Positions 12,266-16,604 of a DNA stretch of 16,604 nt are shown here, one piece after another. The stretch spans positions 1 through 16,604 of the forward strand of contig BNUH01000059.1 in NCBI GenBank assembly GCA_025997215.1, read 5' to 3'. Made by a program: the position numbers and the translations under genes. The notes below the pieces were generated by a model. It saw only the letters and a list, made by a program, of their open reading frames with translations. It ran no database searches and was not told where the DNA came from. This DNA comes from Clostridia bacterium. GTDB lineage: Bacteria > Bacillota_A > Clostridia > Christensenellales > Aristaeellaceae. How positions within the stretch are numbered: position 1 is the first letter of the stretch; the number at the start of each line of letters is the position of its first letter.

Positions 12266-15127
12266 ATGAAGGTTGATCTGTCGTGTCCGCTTGAATTATG
12301 GGAATACCACCTGCCGACCAAGGACAGCGGCAAGGGCGGAGAATGCGTGCTGATGCTGTTTAATCTGGAGAATCGCACGATCTCCAGCATGCAGATATCC
12401 TTGACCGCGCTGAACGCGGCGGGTCAGGTTTTATCCACCCACACCGAAAGGCCTATGGCGCTGGCCGCCGAGGGCAAGCAGAGCTTCGAGCTGCGATTCG
12501 CGATGGCAGAGGGCGTGGATATGGATTCACTCTCGCTGCTGTTTGAGAAGGTGTGGTTCGACGACGGCACGGTCTGGCGGCGCGCGTCGTCCGCGCAGCT
12601 AACCGAATACGCGCCCAACGAGATGGAACCCGGCCGCGACCTGGAGAATCTGCGCTACGTCGCCGGGCCTGACGCTGTGGGCTATCCTGTCGATCAGGGC
12701 CGGGTGTGGATGTGCGTGTGCGGACGCGCCAACGCTGAGGACGAGGATACCTGCCGTCGCTGCGGCCGGAGCCGCGAGTATATTTTCCTGAACGATACAC
12801 CCGGTGCGGTCAAGGATTCCATATCTTCAAGAGAAAATGAATTAGCGCAGAAAGGCGCGAAAGCCCGCGAGGAATCCTCCCGCCAGGAGTTGCTCAAACA
12901 GGTCGCCCTGCGGCGGCGCGTCAAATCTCACAAACGCCGCTGGCTTGGCGCGGCCATCGCCAGCGTGTTGATCGTTGCGCTGTATTTCGGCATGGTTCTG
13001 CTGCTGCCGGAGATCACTTACGCGCGCGCCACATCCTCACTGCAGAATGGCAGCGCGGTCTCGGCAAAGGCGATGTTCGAATCGTTATTAGATTATAGAG
13101 ATGCGCCGGAGCAGGTGCTGGCCTGCGACTACGTGATCGCCGACCAGCTGCTTGAAAAGGGCGACATGGACAGCGTCACGCAAGCGCAGGTGATATTCGA
13201 GGGGCTTGGGGATTACATGGATTCGCGCAGCCGCGTGAATGAATCGCGCTACGATCAAGCCGCGCTGCTGCTGGGGTTCAACGAATTGGAGCGCGCGGGT
13301 GAGATGTTCGCCGCGCTAGGTTCGTATAAAGATTCGCACAATCAATACATGCTCTCGGAATACCGCCTGGCCAAACGGCTGATGACCGCCCAGCAATTCA
13401 CGCAGGCCTCGGCGAAATTCACGGCGCTGGGGGATTACGAGGATTCGGCGGATCTGGCCGACCAATGCGTATACCGCTCCGCGCTGAATGCGCTGACGGA
13501 GCTTCGCTATGACGAGGCCGTGGCATACTTCCTTAGCATTCCCGATTATCAGGATTCGGCCGCGCGCGCTCAAGAGGCGCTGTACACCTCGGCCAGCGCG
13601 CTGATGACTGCCCGGGATTATGCGGCGGCGCGCGAGCGTTACCTGCAGCTGGGCGAGTATCGCGACGCGACGAGCAAGTGGAAGGAAGCGACCTACGCCG
13701 CCGCATCGCAGTCGCGCGACGAAGCCGACTACGCCGCCGCGCTGACGCTGTTCTTGGAAATCAAGGATTACCAGGATTCATCGGAGCAGATACTGGCGTG
13801 TTCATACGAACCGGCCAAGGCGTTCATGGCCTCCGGCGAGTACGAGAAGGCCGCGCAGCTGTTGGGTGCCATGCCCGATTATAAGGACGCGGCGGACCTG
13901 CTCAATCAGTGCAGTTATCTCCCGGCAATAGCCGCGTTCAATTCTGAACGTTGGGAGACTGCGGCCGCGTTATTCGACAAGATTCCGAATTATAAGGATT
14001 CAACCGCGAAGGCAAGCGCCGCGCGGTATTACATCGCGGCTGATCTAGTCGCTGCAGGGAACCTGGCCGAGGCCGCTGTAAAGTTTGAAGCGCTGGGCGA
14101 TTATGAAGATTCCAAAACCCGCGCCCAGGCCGCGCGTTACTCCCTGGCCGAAAATCTATTCAACCAAGGCGAGTATGCCGCCGCGAAATCAGCGTTTGAG
14201 GCATTGGAATCCTACAGCGACAGCGCATCGCGGGCCAAAGAGTGCGCGTATGAATCCGCCGTACTGCTAAAGGATTCTGGAGATTTGAACGGCGCGTACG
14301 AGGCGTTCAGCTCCATAACGGGCTTGCCCAAAGCCAAGGAAGCGGCGGACTCCTGCCTGTACTCGATGGCGCTCAACGCGCGCGACACGGGCGATCTGCC
14401 CCGCGCTGCCGAGTTATTCAAGCAAGCCGGAACCTACCAGGACGCTGAAACGCTGTACAACGACGCGGTGTTCGACGAGGCGGTACATTGGATGGACGCG
14501 ATGGATTTCCAGCGCGCGGGCGAACTGTTTGACCTCATCGGCGACTACAACGGCGCGGATAGCCTCAAATCCGTAAGTTACGATCTGTGGTTGAGCGATC
14601 GGCTGGACACAGCGCGCGAACTGCAATCCGCCGGGCAGCTGGAGGAGATCGTCGCCCTGCTCAAGGATTTACCCATGGACGGCATCCCGGAATGGTACGC
14701 CGAACTGCGCACGATCTACGAGAAGGCCAACCTGGACATAGCGGACAGCCTCGTATCCGGCGGCGATCAACTTGGCGCGTGGGCATATCTGCAGGATGCG
14801 GGCGACTCTGCCGAAGCGAAGAAGCTGCGCGACCGCCGCATATTCAAGCTGTTGGGCGAGTGGCGGACGAGCGCCGAGGTGCGTTACGCCTTCTCGGACG
14901 ACGGCACCGCTGTGCTGGCGGGCGAGGACGGCTTCTACTTCAATGTCGTCAACTACGGCGTGCTGACGGGTGCGGAACCTGACAGCCTGACCCAGTCGTT
15001 CACAATCCTGAATTACACGGCCAACACGCTCTCATTCAAGGACAAGTCAGGCAAGACCATCCGCTTGACGCGCGCGCCTGATACGATCCCGACCAGCGTT
15101 GACGAGTCGGACACCACGCGCGAATAA
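12266..15127 (+). CDS. Membrane protein with zinc ribbon and about 14 TPR-like repeats
   Basis: This is a 953-residue protein with several parts. Residues 1-140 have no family that I recognise. A zinc ribbon follows, WMCVCGRAN...CRRCG, with Cys 150, 152, 163 and 166. After a basic stretch one membrane span (about 226-248) follows. About 14 repeats of close to 37 residues fill about 252-775, each built on '[D/E]Y.DS......Y..A..L...G.Y..A...F..LG', a TPR-like helical hairpin longer than the usual 34. The last part (about 860-945, LGEWRTSAEVRYAFSDDGTA...) looks like a small lipocalin-like or DUF5640-like beta domain. Positive residues before the span suggest the ribbon is cytoplasmic and the repeats external. 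It may be a surface scaffold. GGAGG lies 9 nt before the ATG. Its stop overlaps the apbE start (TAATG). Confidence 0.85.
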   Translation: MKVDLSCPLELWEYHLPTKDSGKGGECVLMLFNLENRTISSMQISLTALNAAGQVLSTHTERPMALAAEGKQSFELRFAMAEGVDMDSLSLLFEKVWFDDGTVWRRASSAQLTEYAPNEMEPGRDLENLRYVAGPDAVGYPVDQGRVWMCVCGRANAEDEDTCRRCGRSREYIFLNDTPGAVKDSISSRENELAQKGAKAREESSRQELLKQVALRRRVKSHKRRWLGAAIASVLIVALYFGMVLLLPEITYARATSSLQNGSAVSAKAMFESLLDYRDAPEQVLACDYVIADQLLEKGDMDSVTQAQVIFEGLGDYMDSRSRVNESRYDQAALLLGFNELERAGEMFAALGSYKDSHNQYMLSEYRLAKRLMTAQQFTQASAKFTALGDYEDSADLADQCVYRSALNALTELRYDEAVAYFLSIPDYQDSAARAQEALYTSASALMTARDYAAARERYLQLGEYRDATSKWKEATYAAASQSRDEADYAAALTLFLEIKDYQDSSEQILACSYEPAKAFMASGEYEKAAQLLGAMPDYKDAADLLNQCSYLPAIAAFNSERWETAAALFDKIPNYKDSTAKASAARYYIAADLVAAGNLAEAAVKFEALGDYEDSKTRAQAARYSLAENLFNQGEYAAAKSAFEALESYSDSASRAKECAYESAVLLKDSGDLNGAYEAFSSITGLPKAKEAADSCLYSMALNARDTGDLPRAAELFKQAGTYQDAETLYNDAVFDEAVHWMDAMDFQRAGELFDLIGDYNGADSLKSVSYDLWLSDRLDTARELQSAGQLEEIVALLKDLPMDGIPEWYAELRTIYEKANLDIADSLVSGGDQLGAWAYLQDAGDSAEAKKLRDRRIFKLLGEWRTSAEVRYAFSDDGTAVLAGEDGFYFNVVNYGVLTGAEPDSLTQSFTILNYTANTLSFKDKSGKTIRLTRAPDTIPTSVDESDTTRE

Positions 15128-16122
15128 TGCGGAAAGCCGCCGCGTGTCTCATCGTGTTCGCGGTAATTGTCGGCTGTACCGCGTGCGCTCCGACGCCGAA
15201 ACTGATTACAGCGACGGCGTTTGACTTCATGGACACGTTTTCGACGGTGACGCTGTTGGAGAAAGACGCGGCGTTATCTGAGCATATATTCGACATATGC
15301 CGCGAACTGAACAGTCTGGCCGACAAACACGACAGCGCAAGCGAAATCGCGCGACTGAACGCGGCGCAAGGCGAAAGCGTGCGAATCTCGCCCGACATTG
15401 AAACGTTGCTGCGTATCGGAAAGGAAGCCGCGTCCATGAGCGGCGGGCTGCTCGACATAACGATCGGCGGCGTCAGCGGGCTGTGGGATTGGAATTCTCC
15501 CCTAAACCAAATACCGGACGCGGATGAACTGGCAGAGGCCGTTCAACATGTCGGCATCGACAGCCTGTCGGTCGGCAACGGATACGCGTCTGTCGCGAAT
15601 GGCGCCGCTATCGACTTAGGCGCGCTGGCTAAGGGGTACGCGCTTGACTTGATCAGGAATTACCTTGACAGCACTGACCTGACCTCCGCGATGATCAATC
15701 TAGGCGGCAGTGTGCTGGCATACGGCAATCGTCCCGACGGCAAACCATGGCGCGTAGGCATCCAGCGTCCATTCAATACCGATGGCGGATTGGTCGGCGT
15801 TCTGGAAGTTACCAACCAATGCGTTGTGACGGCGGGCGTATACGAGCGTTCATTTGAATTGGATGGAATATTATACCATCATATACTGAATCCGCACACG
15901 GGCATGCCAATCCAAACGGATGTGTTGGGCGTGACGATCGTCACAGATAACGGCGCGTGGGCGGATGCATACTCGACGATGTGTGTGCTGTTCGGTTCGA
16001 AAGAGGCATTGGAATTCATTAATTCTCTCGAAAACGTGGAATGCGTGCTCGCGCTGTCGGATGGAACCATACTGACCAGCGACGGGATCGGCGGGAGGAT
16101 ACCGTTTACCGAAGGGAAATAG
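15127..16122 (+). CDS. apbE: FAD:protein FMN transferase (ApbE), lipoprotein
   Basis: This 331-residue enzyme attaches FMN covalently to Thr or Ser of extracytoplasmic proteins, using FAD. A lipoprotein signal ends in IVGC with the lipid Cys at 17. Family motifs appear in order: DTFSTVTL (36-43), DLGALAKGYA (163-172), NLGGSV (191-196), HHILNPHTGMP (251-261) and the Mg2+-binding region WADAYST (278-284). All expected motifs are present, so it should be active. It overlaps the upstream TPR gene by 1 nt and abuts the downstream membrane protein gene. No flavinylated partner, such as an RnfG-type FMN-binding domain protein, is in the window, so its target is unknown. Confidence 0.95.
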   Translation: MRKAAACLIVFAVIVGCTACAPTPKLITATAFDFMDTFSTVTLLEKDAALSEHIFDICRELNSLADKHDSASEIARLNAAQGESVRISPDIETLLRIGKEAASMSGGLLDITIGGVSGLWDWNSPLNQIPDADELAEAVQHVGIDSLSVGNGYASVANGAAIDLGALAKGYALDLIRNYLDSTDLTSAMINLGGSVLAYGNRPDGKPWRVGIQRPFNTDGGLVGVLEVTNQCVVTAGVYERSFELDGILYHHILNPHTGMPIQTDVLGVTIVTDNGAWADAYSTMCVLFGSKEALEFINSLENVECVLALSDGTILTSDGIGGRIPFTEGK

Positions 16123-16604
16123 ATGCATAATAGCAATAAAAGAATAAGTGCATGGGCGTGGCTGGGCTTTGTAATGGTGCTGGCATTCGCGCTGACGGCG
16201 GTTATATGTAACGGCGCTCAACTGTTTGGCGTGAGCAATTACGACAGTTACGCGTTCCAGGCCGATGCCTGGCGCACCGGGCAGACACATTTACCTAAGA
16301 ATGTTACCCACCTGGAGTTGGCGATATACAACGGCGAGTATTATGTCAGCTTCCCACCTCTGCCATCGGTGGTAATATGGCTGTTGCAATGGGTGATGCC
16401 GCGAGGCGTGCCGAGCGGATTGCTTACGTTGATATACTTTTTATTATGCTATCCGGTATCATACTGTATCGCCCGGCGTCATTCGATCAGCGAGATGGGC
16501 TCGGTAATGCTGGCCGCGGCGGTGACAGCTGGCGGCAGCTTCTTGGATATAGGCGTGTCGGGCACCGCCTTCTCGGGCGGGGTGTGGTATCAGGCGCAAA
16601 CCCT
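16123..16604 (+). CDS. GT-C-like membrane glycosyltransferase, N-terminal part (cut by window end)
   Basis: The ATG at 16123 immediately follows the apbE stop, with GAAGGG about 6 nt upstream. The frame is open for 160 codons to the window end. The protein has a first membrane span at about 12-32, then an external loop with YDSYAFQADAWRTGQTHLPK and IYNGEYYVSFPPLPSVVIWL, then further spans. The acidic residue soon after span 1 and the 'G.YY.SFPP.PS' segment are seen in GT-C-fold membrane proteins of the ArnT/PMT type, which use lipid-linked sugars. The rest, including catalytic loops, is outside the window, so the activity is only suggested. It is the third gene of the operon with the TPR protein and ApbE. 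Confidence 0.7.
   Translation, partial: MHNSNKRISAWAWLGFVMVLAFALTAVICNGAQLFGVSNYDSYAFQADAWRTGQTHLPKNVTHLELAIYNGEYYVSFPPLPSVVIWLLQWVMPRGVPSGLLTLIYFLLCYPVSYCIARRHSISEMGSVMLAAAVTAGGSFLDIGVSGTAFSGGVWYQAQT

Overview
The window looks like chromosomal DNA from a moderately GC-rich anaerobe of the Bacillota, probably class Clostridia. The reasons are strong GGAGG-type ribosome sites before almost every gene, consensus sigma-A-type promoters, frequent GTG/TTG starts, a YbxB-like methyltransferase, a sodium-pumping decarboxylase beta subunit and HTH_26/DUF4160 accessory genes. The exact lineage cannot be fixed from the sequence.

Left accessory region (1-1130). A minus-strand pair, a small XRE-type regulator overlapping a DUF4160 gene cut by the window edge, is transcribed away from a compact divergent control region (465-571). 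That region holds two good promoters and three evenly spaced copies of a 16-bp operator-like palindrome (GCACAA-N4-TTGTGC). The rightward promoter has no intact gene in front of it, only a start-less open frame. That frame runs into a 163-bp near-perfect palindrome (847-1009) followed by a run of hairpins (1022-1112). Three of these hairpins would carry C(UGCG)G tetraloops in minus-strand RNA.

Transport operon (1132-7006, minus). A perfect-consensus promoter and a leader of about 140 nt precede livK, livH, livM, livG and livF, a complete branched-chain amino acid ABC importer. A cytidylate-kinase-like gene is the last member. A strong hairpin-U-tract terminator lies between livK and livH and probably sets the binding protein in excess over the permease. 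It also rules out the long livH start, so livH most likely begins at a TTG.

Middle (7151-9793). A plus-strand unit encodes the beta subunit of a Na+-translocating decarboxylase and a 42-residue gamma-like membrane peptide, ending in a clear terminator. No carboxyltransferase or biotin carrier is present. A YbxB/RsmC-like methyltransferase (minus) and a small unrecognised soluble protein (plus) are divergent.

Right (9796-16604). An RsuA-type pseudouridine synthase overlaps the end of a polytopic membrane protein with DUF975-like character (minus). Divergent from it, a plus-strand operon with gene junctions overlapping by 1 nt or abutting encodes three products: a 953-residue membrane protein with a zinc ribbon, one membrane span, about 14 TPR-like repeats of roughly 37 residues and a small C-terminal beta domain; an ApbE flavin transferase lipoprotein; and a GT-C-like membrane protein cut by the window end.
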